From Dirofilaria immitis (lineage: Eukaryota > Nematoda > Chromadorea > Rhabditida > Onchocercidae): a stretch of DNA of 64,000 bases. Under the pieces are notes generated by a model. The model was not told the DNA's origin and did no database searches. It saw nothing but the letters and a program-made list of their open reading frames with translations. Where the stretch lies: positions 744,001 through 808,000 of the forward strand of contig JAKNDB010000110.1 of assembly GCA_024305405.1 (NCBI GenBank). The letters are read 5' to 3'. The translations under genes and the position numbers were made by a program. Positions 53,251 to 64,000 of the stretch are shown here, one piece after another (the stretch's first letter is position 1; each line of letters opens with the position of its first letter).

Positions 53251-56227
53251 ATGGAAGCGAATCGAGCGGAAGCGCAGCGTTGTGTGGATATAGCACGTGA
53301 TGCATTACGTGGAAAAGATAACGCAAAAGCCGTTAAATTTTTACATAAAGCTACTAAATTAGATCCTACTATGGATGTAAAATGTTAGTTTAAAAAAATT
53401 TTAGAGAAAACGTCATTACGATTTTTCATGCGCGATTTCCTCATACATGACAATGCATAACATGGAAAATTATCAAAATGCAGTAATAGATTTTGAGATA
53501 TATTCTGTGATGATCAAGTTTTTACTCATATACTATGATCACTCTCTTCGGGACATTCACTTTAGGTGACAATCTTTGACTCATATACTATGATCACTGT
53601 CTTCGGGACATTCACTTTAGGTGACATAGATTTCCTTTTGCTAGAGTCGCATCCCTAATTTCTTAGTTATCTCCTGCAAGTATTGTCGTTCTTGGATTCT
53701 TTCAGCAGGGATATTTGAAGTTAGTCCAACTGCAAGGATGGAAATTTTAGTTTTCAGAATACGGGGATTGTGAATCTGTCAAGAATTTCTTCAGATAATT
53801 TATTTTAGACGATAGAACCGAGATGTAGCAAATGTATAAAAGTGAATAAGATAATCATCTGGTAAATAGTATGGGCTATAAAATTGTTTATGGTTTATAG
53901 ATTTATTAAAAAAGCGCAAACACATGGTAAGAATGACGAAGGTGATTACCATGCGACAGGAACAGATGCCGGTTATGGACATTACGATCAGTATGATGCA
54001 GACTCGGATATTCGAAGTCGCCGGACTCAGTTTCATGCTGACCATAGTGAGTCAACTATGAACGGCGAAAGAGGTTGTCCAGACGGAGGTATCTGTTGCT
54101 TTGGAAATATACTGTAATCAGTGATTTCGATCACTTCTTAGCCTACATAAGAAGTGGGAAATAGTTTGTGTTTTGGCATTGTAGGTCAAGTTGCAGATAT
54201 TGTCCGATGCGACTATACGCTAGATGCAAATGGAATCTTATATAATTAAATTGTGATCGGATCAATAATAAATGGAATATTTTAGCTGATGAAGGTTCAT
54301 CATCAAGTGCAGCTGAGGGAAAGCAGAGGACTCGTTCACGTTCATCAGCTCGGCCAACGCTTGGTGTTCATTATACGAAAGAAGAGTTAGAAATTGTTGA
54401 AAGGTGTGAACTTTGTTCGAGAACTGGAGTAATGCGATTTTAAATTCTCTCCGATGATAAGAGATCAAGTTGCAAGCAATAAAATAAGTGGGAAATTACA
54501 AACTGGAAATTTTTTATATAATATTCCGTAGTGTAGAGTATTGCGTTTATGGCACATCTTTAGATTGTTTTAGAATACGACACTGCAAAGACTACTATGA
54601 AATACTGAATCTCAAGAAAAGTGCAAGTGAATCGGATCTAAAAGGGAGTATCGTAAGCTAGCGTTACAGCTTCATCCTGATAAATGCCGCGCACCAGGCG
54701 CTACCGAAGCTTTCAAAGGTAATTTTTATTTGTAGCTGGTAGGCTTGGACGATGCATAACTATGGTTACGTGAAAGCTCCACGATGTATATTCAAACGTT
54801 AGATATACTTTGGACTATATTGTTGTTCATAAAACATCTCGTTTCTTATAGCATCATATCTCTGAAGACTTATTGTTACAGTTTGAAATATTTGTTGTTA
54901 TACTCTTATTTGTTGTAGCTCTTGGCAATGCTTATGCAGTTCTTTCTAATAAAGACAAACGTGCTCAGTATGATCTCTACGGCGCTGAAGGACCTCGAAG
55001 ACGGACCAGTCAATATGAGGATGAATTTAGCGAATATGATTATGGCAGAGGTTTTGAAGGTTTGTCGTCAAGTTTTTGTATATTGAATAAAGTGCTAAAA
55101 ATGATTGTTTTTGGGAAATCATCGATTTTGTTCAGTTTCGTCATCTCCAGTTAAAGAGATAAGATGTTAAACCTCCTTAAAGAATTCACTGTTATGTGTT
55201 TGATCAACTATATGTCTTTCATGATAATATATGTAGCACGTCACGTGGTGTATCTATGAAGTAATGATAATTTAATTTATAGCGGAATTTACTCCAGAAG
55301 AGATTTTCAATATGTTTTTGGTGGTGGTTATCCCGCAAGTCATTTAAATAGACGGCAGCGTGGAGCACAGTATCATTTCCATCAGCAGCATTCAGCACAA
55401 CAAGACCAGGTTTTCATTTTTTATTTAATACCCTTAAGATTTACAGTATTTAAATTACGTCACACATCGTATATTTACACCTTAACTTTGACATGACTAT
55501 TTTCAGTCACCGTATGCACCCATTTTACAACTTTTACCACTTTTTGCCGTACTCTTCCTTGGTTTGGTTGCTCAATTAATGGTAGGCGATCCGGCATTTT
55601 CACTGCATCGTACTGGGTAAGTTTTTTCTTTTTCATACTTAAAAATTTTAACCTGAAATTGTTTTTATTTCGCAAACCTTCGTATTTGATTTGGAGTAGT
55701 TCAAAATAAAATTTTGAAAAAATTCTAAAATCTGGAAGAAAAACTAGGAACAATTTACTTAAGTCCTCATCTTTTTCTTTGAAAAAAATTATGCCTTTTA
55801 GTAAATATACGGAAGAACGTTTTACGAGGGATCTCCAGCTGCCGTATTACGTTAAAACTGATTTCCTATCCAATTATCGAAGTAAGATAGCTCAAATTGA
55901 GCATCAGGTCGAAGACGAATATGTTTCTCATCTACGTATGAAATGCTACAGGGAAAGAAATGAGAGTGAGTTTGACGTTATTTTCAAATACAAAACAATA
56001 AGAAGGAATCAGTAAAAATGACTAGTGTGCATATCGTATCTTAACTAATTATTTGTGATTCTTCTTTTGCTATTAATCAATTCATTTGTTTTACTTGTGA
56101 GTTATCGGTTGCTTAAGGAGAGACTGCCTTATGGAGAGCACGTACTTTTGGTGATGCCGATTTATGGAATCGAGCTCAACGGATGGCGACACCAAGTTGT
56201 GATAGGCTGCAAGAAATATATAGTTAA
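53251..56227 (+). CDS. dnj-1: DNAJB12/DNAJB14-type ER membrane J-protein
   Basis: Nine exons: 53251-53383, 53901-54073, 54286-54403, 54574-54718, 54919-55059, 55283-55409, 55507-55616, 55802-55965, 56118-56227, giving about 407 residues. It is an Hsp70 co-chaperone of the ER membrane, known in relatives for quality control of membrane proteins. In order: an N-terminal helical segment ([13 protein letters not shown]), a J domain from [19 protein letters not shown] through LQLHPDKC to [14 protein letters not shown], a Gly/Gln/His-rich linker, one membrane segment ([20 protein letters not shown]) and the DUF1977 C-terminus ([18 protein letters not shown]). One base must be added at each of three runs: A6 at 53908-53913, A4 at 54640-54643 (inside the J domain) and T5 at 55315-55319. 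The total then divides exactly by three. Trans-splicing at 53,237 would place the ATG 13 bases downstream. Confidence 0.92.
53525..53634. repeat. 55-base tandem duplication inside a DNAJ intron
   Basis: A 55-base unit beginning CTCATATACTATGATCACT is repeated head to tail; the copies differ at one base within the first 47. It lies in intron 1 of the J-protein gene and resembles a recent duplication. Each copy contains a TTCACTTTAG acceptor-like word. Confidence 0.95.
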
Positions 56228-59200
56228 AGAACTATTTTTCAAGCATTACAGAAGTTATATTGTTGCAAAATGTTATGAATACATTGTCTAGCGTAATTCT
56301 GCTCGTAGTCATTAATAACGTAAAAGAAAATCAGGAGTTCTGAAGTATTCATCTGGTTTGATATGTTATGCAGATAGGACCTGAGGAAGTATTTGAGATC
56401 CCAGTTAATCTGAAATTGAATTTTCGCTACATTCCACGTAGAACATTCAGAGAAAGGCAGTTTCTAGTATTTGTTGCCAAATAATTTCTTGATTTTTTTC
56501 GTCTGAAAATTAAATATTTGTCTTGTGATCTTGGAATTTCTCATTATTTTTAGAAATACCCCTTTGATTATTAAGAAACAGGTCATCTTGTTCGTTTTAT
56601 TTATTAATAATGTTGCTTTTCAGTTATGTCTGTTTTAAAATTCTTTCACATTTGAGACGGGCATATTTCCAGTTTTATATTTTTGCATTTCAAAGAGAGA
56701 TAGAACGGGGCATAAATAACTGCAGTATATAGGTACTTTTCCTATTCTTAGGGATAATTCCGAGTGTGCGAACTGTAACCTAAATATTTCGAAAAATTAT
56801 TGTTCACCTCATTCTTCTTTTCCTTAATTTAAATGGTTGCTTCTTTATCTTTTTCCGTCATTATTCTCTCGCACTTTTTTACAGTGCGAGCCTTTCTTTG
56901 ATTGTAAAACATTCGTTTACTCTAATTTAATCCCGTTTTCGTATTTGTAAATTAAGCTCAAGTGTATATCCTGACCAAGTAAGACACCTCTTTAAAGTAT
57001 CCTTGTTGATCGAAAAAGCAAGGAAAATAGATGTGAGAATTGTGATGCAAAAAGAATCTAGTCCAGGTCTTATTTTTAATTCAGGGAAAAACACAGCTGT
57101 GAAACCACAATAACTTTTTGGGAATACCTGATTTCTTCCCTTTTCATGTTCGATCTTGGATTTGAATTCACATACTAGAAGAGAGAACTCAAAACGGTGC
57201 GCGCTTCTTATTTAAATGTTTCTTCATTTGAACTAGTCGAAAAACTGTCGAAACTATTTGAATTTCTCTGTGATATGCTGTCTTGTTCCAGTCCATTATT
57301 AGGATTTTTTCGTGACTACTTGAATAAATTTGTTTGTCGTTAGAGTTTCATATGGCCGCAAATTAATAGGCTATTTCTTTCAGCAGCTGCATTACAAACA
57401 TCTAAAAAACCGGAGGATTGGGAAAGGAATGAACGACAAGGAGTGGAGAAAGATAAGTTGTCGAGTCTGCGTCTGTTGTTAGTTCCATTCGAATTTGCTC
57501 AAGATTCTCTGGAATTTTCATGTTTCAACGTCGCAGGGATATTTTTCTAATAGTCCTTCCTAATCAAAGTATTCGTAAATCTTCGGTGGGTTAGTTGCAC
57601 ATCTCTATTCGAATTCAATAATCACATAAGGGAATTAATACTTTATCACCTGGCACATCTCTTTTCCCAAGGATAGAATTATATGGAATTCCATAAATGG
57701 GGAAATTGGATATTGTTTATAAATGCTGTCAAATGGGGTATTTGAAGTAGATGGTGCAAATAATAAGTTCAGAAAGAACAATATTTCGAGCGATCCAAGG
57801 ATGAAATATTCGACAGTTTAATACATTTGGAATTTTTTACAGAGAGCACTAGTTGCGAAATATGAAAATTAATTCAATTTTGGATAAGCTGATGACGTTC
57901 ATTTCATATGAGAAAGGACTTAGGAACGAATGCGTTGCATGAGGAAATAATATACTCTGAAATACCAAACAAGTTTTCGTATATGGTCTATGAATTCGGG
58001 AACTAATTAGCAGAATTTTCTTTGTCAGAAAAGTCGTCAAGACGTGAAAATATAATCAAGTTTTCAATTGGAATATGATCAGTTAGACAGCTATTTAAAT
58101 TGTTGCGTTAAATATGAAAAAATAGCAGAGGAATAGGAAGAAATTAATAGTTTTTGCAATAGCTCGTTCGTAAGCATGGCAATTGAATTTGGATTGTACA
58201 GATTCTGTTTTGTTTATTAATCAATTAAATAATAATTTTTAGCAGCATACCCACATCTAGCTTTTCCTAATCTATATAAGTGATGAATTTCTAATTCTTA
58301 ATTACTAATCAGTTTTTTCATTTTCCATCCAATTAATGACATTTTTGTCTTTATTTACTACTCGAAATTGATGCTTATTTGTTGAGCAATTCCCCGCATT
58401 TTTTTTCTATAACTGTCAGTTAAATCATTTATGTAAATGACCGGCAACGATAGTTATGTAAGGTCATATGATAAATACAATTCTGACTTAGGTATATATA
58501 TTCATTTAGGTATACTTGATAATATTTTAGTTTTCTATATAATTGTCCCCAAACTTACATATTTCATTCTGCAGATTCTCGAGTTATTTTCCCAAAACAT
58601 TCACTTAACATCTAATCCAAACGATGAAGTAATACAGAAGCGAAGATCACACTTGAAGCAGTTTGCCACTCTTACGATCCTATTCGTCTTGTTACTCTAA
58701 ACTATATTACCATTCCTGTTTGACATTTGAACTAGAAACAATTAATCATATTTAAACTCATCCTTACGCAAGCACTTTATCATTAATTACCGAAAATCAT
58801 GATTTTCTTTCAACTTAACTAGAAATAGTGATAAAACATTTTCATATTTTTTTTTATTGGAGATTTGACCGCCGAAAAAATTAGAACAAAAAATGATTTG
58901 CACCTGAATGTTTGAAAAACCATTCCTTTCACTTATAGCATGACATGCGGCCTAAGAAATTTCAGTTAAAATAATGTCACCTCACAACCGTCTGAAATTT
59001 AGTTTGAAATAACAGTCTTGTTGGCAATTGATATGAAAACCATCTAATTTCATACCATAACATGAGATCTTCCTGAAACCAAGTCGCATTCCATACTTAA
59101 GGATCACTTATTAGTATATCCTACGCCATACTTCCACTAATCATATAATTAGGTACTCCAAAAACATAGTGAATGATATATGCCCAACAATTGTATCGAA

Positions 59201-60617
59201 TAATTAGCGGTGTTATAAATAATAGGAAAAAGATTAACTAAACGAAACCACTGAACGAATGTATTAATGGAAATAATTTCATTCAGAAATAATCAGAGAT
59301 GATAAAAGCAGATTAGAACAAGTAATTTTTCACAGTAATACAAATACAATCGAATAACTTCGGTTCGGATAAACAATAGCCATAAATAAAAACTTTGGGA
59401 ATAAAATTAACATATACATAAAACCTAATTAATGAAGTCAATAAAGTAAATAACTATTTTGTACACAAAGTAAATCCTATTTGATACAAGACGTAAATTA
59501 AGATTTACGGGAATAATCTTTCGGAGCGACAATAACGATGCAAATATTGAAAACCAAATCAGATGAACAATGGCAAATAATGGGAAATGTCGGGAATAAA
59601 ACTGACACCTACAGATATTTGATACAACGAATTAAAATTCACAGATGCAATAAACTAAATTAAAACTTGTAGAGATAATTTTTCAAAGCGATAATGATAG
59701 CTCAGATATAATTAGAGTAATAATTAGAGTAAGTAGATTCAGATGAATAAATCAAGCATTTACATATATCATCTTTGATGTAATATTACAGAAGCTAGTT
59801 ATCACTATCAAGGCAATTAGGCATGAAGGGTTACTCAACATCCGGAGAGCCTATAATGGTGATTTAATTAATCCTTCATCATATAAAAACTACTCCTCAG
59901 CGATTTTGGTCTTTGAAAATACTGAACAACTGGAGTCATCTTAGATCAAAACTACTTAGATACCTCTTCATTCCTCTAAAATTTCGTGCGTCAGAATAAA
60001 ATTATCCATTCTAATTGCCTGTAAGTTTATTACAGAATCAATAAACTTGATATTTACAAAAATTTTTGATATACTGCGGAATTATGTTTTCAACATTAAG
60101 CGTGCTTCCTATGAGCATCATTTTCAAAATAAGCGCGAAACATCGAACTGAAAATAACTATTTAGCAAAAGTACATTATGAGACAGACAGGATGTCTATA
60201 ATTTACGTTTCTGATTTTTTCCTTTTACTTTTATAAATATGTAAATTACAGAATAAATAGACATACCGACAAGATTTTGTATAAAAAGCTTGGGATTCAA
60301 TATTACTACTTCAGATGAACATATCTATCTGAAATCTTAAGTTAATTTCAAAAAAAAACGCAAACTTTAAAACTTTTCCAGGCTTTGCATAGATTAACGA
60401 ATGGCATGTCTTCAGTCATTTGACTCGCTGTTTTCATTAAAATCTTGTGGCCTTTCAAGCAATCATTAAGTTCTTTTGAATAGTTCGTCTCTATGTCTTT
60501 TCTACAAAACATTTCGTTCTGACAAAAAATGTTTAAAAATGACTGAATAATAACAAAATATATAAAAATATTAACGTAAATCGACCACTTTTTCTAAATT
60601 TGTTCTCTACATATTAG
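56228..60617. other. Gene-free stretch between DNAJ and DCP2
   Basis: The 3' ends of the two convergent genes flank about 4.4 kb without a recognised gene. One segment at about 57,380-57,475 follows a CTTTCAG acceptor and stays open for some 30 codons, but nothing extends it. Diverged repeats occur near 59,390-59,740. Confidence 0.5.
59395..59740. repeat. Two diverged copies of a repeat of about 200 bases
   Basis: The word order GGGAATAAAA, ATTTGATACAA, a GATAAT or GGAATAAT word, then GCGA(C/T)AAT occurs twice in this stretch with moderate divergence. A smaller AATTAGAGTAAT duplication follows near 59,710. The boundaries are approximate. Confidence 0.5.
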
Positions 60618-62797
60618 TCAAATAAAGGCAAACCCTGGATTACACGACAGTGGAAAGATATCCTTCTTCACTGGAACATTGGAATAATTGTCACAGTCCA
60701 CAATTATTTTCTTTTTAAGAGTATCAGTAGGAAAGCTCATAACTTCCTTTTTATCTATGACTCCGTGATAAAGAACATTACCCAGGCATGTTTTATTTGA
60801 TGATTCTGGGAAGGATGTAACCACCTGAAATTAAATACAAGTGTTTAGTACAGTGAACTTACAAATATCATTGCAAGTGCATTTGTAAATTACGAAATCA
60901 TTTCCTTAAGAGAAGCAACGCTATCCATAATTTTCTCCAGCTAAACTTCTTGCTTACCATACAAATCAGGATCTACTAACTTTGGAAGTTTCAGAACATG
61001 GAAAAGTCCTGTACCCAAAAAGCAATTGATGTTTCCACTCAAGTACCTTTTTTTCAGTTTCATCTCTGAACGCATCATATACTGGACGGCCAAGTACTGG
61101 CAAAGCTGCTTTGGGAACTGTCGGCACTGGTCTCGTCACTTCTTTCATTCTCACTCTTTCTGGAGATTTCGCATAATTTGTTACTAAAACTGAATATGAA
61201 AGCTAGCACCATATATAAATTACCCTTCCGTTTACAACTTAACGTTGTTATAAAACAAATAAGTACTAACAGAAGAACTAAGTGATATTACCGATATTTC
61301 CAGCAGAACATAATCTCTGACTAAGTTTGAAAACTAAAAATGCAAAATACAGACAACATTCTTGATGAAGTCTACCTTCGATACTAGTGCAGGAAGCGTC
61401 GGATACCATCTGCACAAAAGCAGTACCAGTATATGAAATATGTTGCGCAGATGTTGTCAACGGCTTGAAAAATGCTGAATTTGGTGATGCATGCTGGGAC
61501 GAATGCTGAGAAACAGTTGAACGATTCAAATTTGCTGCAGTTTTCGTGTTCGTAAATAAAGGACTCAATGCTGGTGCTAGCATCTCATTTTCTCTATATA
61601 ATGAATCTGTTCACAACAAGCAAAAAAATGCGCTGTCAATACAATAGTGTTGTGACAATTCATGTTGAGTAATGGTGGACTGTGATTATTACCGCAAATG
61701 TTAACAGTACTGCTGTATCATAGTATTTCTAATAATGAGACAATTGCAAGGACAAAGTCATACGTACATAGATATCCTAATAGTTCCAACTGTCAAACTA
61801 TTTCGTCTATTTCACATAGTAACTTAAACTGTCAATACCACCATGATAATAAATGAATAAAATCAAGCTGAATTTTTTTATTAAAGAATATCCTGACTTG
61901 CAATTACTATCAGTGACCTTAAATACGAAAATAAATGAAATCAGTTTACGAAAACAACGACAAAAATAAGTAATAGTGACTTTTCTAGCATATCAGTTAT
62001 TATAAAAAAATGAACATACGTTGAGGCTGTACTGGACTGAATGCGCTTGAAGAGCGTGTACTAATATTTACCGCATCCATTGGCTGCAAAAGTAAGCATC
62101 ATTCCACCCACAAAGCACTGCTTTCAGTATTATTGAGAGACTGAGCATAGTTATTCCAACCTAGCATGAATTTTTATTTTTGTTCCTTTTCATTCCTACT
62201 ACATATTAATATATAATGCTTAATAATTGGTCATTCCATAGAAAAAATACACTTTTATTTAATATAAGGAAACAAAATTTGATTAAATTGCAAGAATAAG
62301 CTATCTTTATATACCTTATGCCTCGGCTTATTGTGCGTATTATGATATTTGCAAACATATGCTTGTAGATCTTTAACGAACGGAATCACAGTGTAGAAAT
62401 TACTTGGAGGCATGCCAATTCGTTCACAAGCGACGACGTCATTTCGATCCTTCGGTAAATCCCAAATACAAAACCACTGAATCTTACTGAAAATTGGGAA
62501 GTTCTTTTTATTACTTGAAAGACAGGCAATATTCCTGCTCAATCCATACAATCACTTAACAAATCTTAGAGCGACAGCATATCAAAAGTTGATGAATACA
62601 TACCCTATTTCGTTCCGAGTATTAGGAGCAAATGGAAAATCAATGGGAACATCGCGTATTATGTATAGTCGTATTAAAGTATCGTTGACAAAACATTGAA
62701 TCAAACGTGTTTTGCAAATTTTGTCAGAAATATCAAAACCCACTTCTTCCATTACTTCTCGACTAGCGCAAGCCATCGCTTCCTCTTCTTCATTTAC
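60618..62797 (-). CDS. dcap-2: mRNA-decapping enzyme 2 (DCP2), C-terminal part
   Basis: Six minus-strand exons: 62797-62604, 62486-62315, 62083-62020, 61606-61376, 61183-61047, 60824-60618, giving 334 residues and a stop, all in phase. DCP2 removes the 5' cap of mRNA using a Nudix fold in P-bodies. The first exon here starts inside the Nudix box (VNEEEEAMACASREVMEEVGF), so its conserved Gly must be encoded by the exon upstream. RLYIIRDVPIDFPFAPNTR and KIQWFCIWDLP follow, both typical of DCP2. The rest, after NKPRHK, is Ser/Thr/Pro-rich and disordered, as usual for DCP2 tails. The N-terminal regulatory domain and the start of the Nudix fold were not found in the remaining 1.2 kb; they are probably beyond the right edge. 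Confidence 0.9.
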
Positions 62798-64000
62798 CTT
62801 AAATGATCTATTTATTACTAACCACCAACTTGTAGTCTAGAAATTTTGAACCAATATCAATGTTAAGTCGATTGTGACAAGCCATTCGATGTACATATAA
62901 CAAATTTGTTATTCGTTATCTTTTTCCCTTTCTCAGTTTACTATCCAGTCTTTTGCATAAAAGATAAAGCTTTCCTGCTTGAAAAAAAATGGTAGCAAAC
63001 AAATGTTGTTCTTTTCCTTAATAATTTACCATCTCAGCAACGTGGCCCTTAAAAACTGATAGTACTAAGAACAACCAGTTTATCAGTGGCAAAAACTTTC
63101 TGTCCCTTAGCAATGAATTCTTGATGTACACAGAACAAATCGTTTTTTTTTTTTTTTTTTAGATCGCTTCAAACTATTCAAAAGATCTGCCATTTTAATC
63201 GAAGCTTCAGATGATAGAAATTATTGTGCCTGAGAAGATCTACATCTCATCCACAATTATTTTTACTGTTCTGGAATCAATGTTCATGCAAAAAAAATGA
63301 TAACGTCAATAAGTAGTTAAAACACACAAAATCTAATCGCTTTCTCTACTTCAAGCTGAGTCATATACGTTCACATCGAATATGCAAAATTTTTATTTAA
63401 CCATTACTTCTTATTTCTCAAATTGTTGTGAAACCTAATCAACAATCACATAAAGTTCTCGGAATATTCGAAAAATCAGTAATTATCATAAAACTAGATT
63501 TCACTATCAGTTCAATTATTTCGCACACAACGAATCCTGTTAAATAGAGTTTCAAGCTAATTTTTGGTTAATACTTCATATTTAAGATTATTGTTTTACT
63601 CTGCGGGCACTTCAGAAAAGGTATACCAAATATATAATAAGCTTCGCGATGAGATAATAAATAAGTCATTTAAAAAGTTCACTTACAGTTGACCAATAGT
63701 AACCCTTCGAAATTACTCATTAAACCCAATAATTAGAATAACAGTAGAATTTCAAACAAGCGTAATGCATTCAATAAGCTCATATCTCAGCTCATTTTTC
63801 AGCACCAATCACCGTATATCGAGAAAATTTATGAACAATTAATTTTGATTTACCGCTTTCCTTTGCCATATAACTTTTTAGTTACTTAGTTCTTTTTAAT
63901 ATACGTGTAGATACTTTTCGATAAATTTCAAAAAACATGGAATGAATCTACAGTTTTCCCAGTCACACGAATTTTTCAATTCGTCTCATGAAACTAGTTT
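62798..64000. other. Probable DCP2 intron reaching the window edge
   Basis: I searched the minus strand for the preceding Nudix exon (WGFPKGK-like) and did not find it. An 18-base T run lies at about 63,143-63,160. No other gene is supported. Confidence 0.45.

Noticed and set aside
53251..56227. DNAJB12-like gene as a pseudogene
   Set aside because: It has three frame breaks, but the J domain, membrane segment and DUF1977 are well conserved, and the same kind of break occurs in other essential genes here.

Overview
The window looks like nuclear DNA of a nematode, most likely a filarial (spirurid) worm. It is very AT-rich. Its genes are split into short exons by introns of a few hundred to over 1000 bases with TTTCAG-like 3' splice sites. 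One gene encodes a secreted ShKT-domain protein, a domain typical of worms. The species is inferred from style, not proven.

Layout. Bases 1-18,000 hold no gene I can recognise, only an anonymous GC-richer island (about 6,930-7,640), a short 28S rRNA fragment (7,640-7,695) and purine/pyrimidine tracts (15.2-15.7 kb). Next on the plus strand is an old-yellow-enzyme-like flavin oxidoreductase in ten exons (18,069-24,777). An acidic reading frame (24,778-26,883) follows it and is probably the C-terminal part of the same protein. An unidentified multi-exon gene lies on the minus strand (about 31.1-35.5 kb); its introns hold an LTR-like insertion and a perfect 51-base palindrome. Then come, on the plus strand, mitochondrial ribosomal protein uS7m/MRPS7 (40,739-42,853) and the Qb-SNARE Vti1 (43,751-45,602). 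On the minus strand is a secreted protein joining an ShKT domain to a nitrobindin-type haem-binding beta-barrel (49,339-46,618). A DNAJB12/14-type membrane J-protein follows on the plus strand (53,251-56,227). The C-terminal part of the decapping enzyme DCP2 is on the minus strand (62,797-60,618) and enters from the right edge.

The genes do not form one pathway. They cover housekeeping roles (mitochondrial translation, vesicle fusion, ER protein quality control, mRNA decapping), plus two less ordinary proteins: the flavoenzyme with a long acidic tail, and the ShKT-nitrobindin protein.

A technical point affects every model. Five genes need one missing base restored at one or more short runs, nearly always a homopolymer, to keep a conserved frame. 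I count eleven such sites, all apparent deletions. After this correction the exon phases close exactly in each full-length model. This points to homopolymer-length errors in the sequence rather than to pseudogenes.
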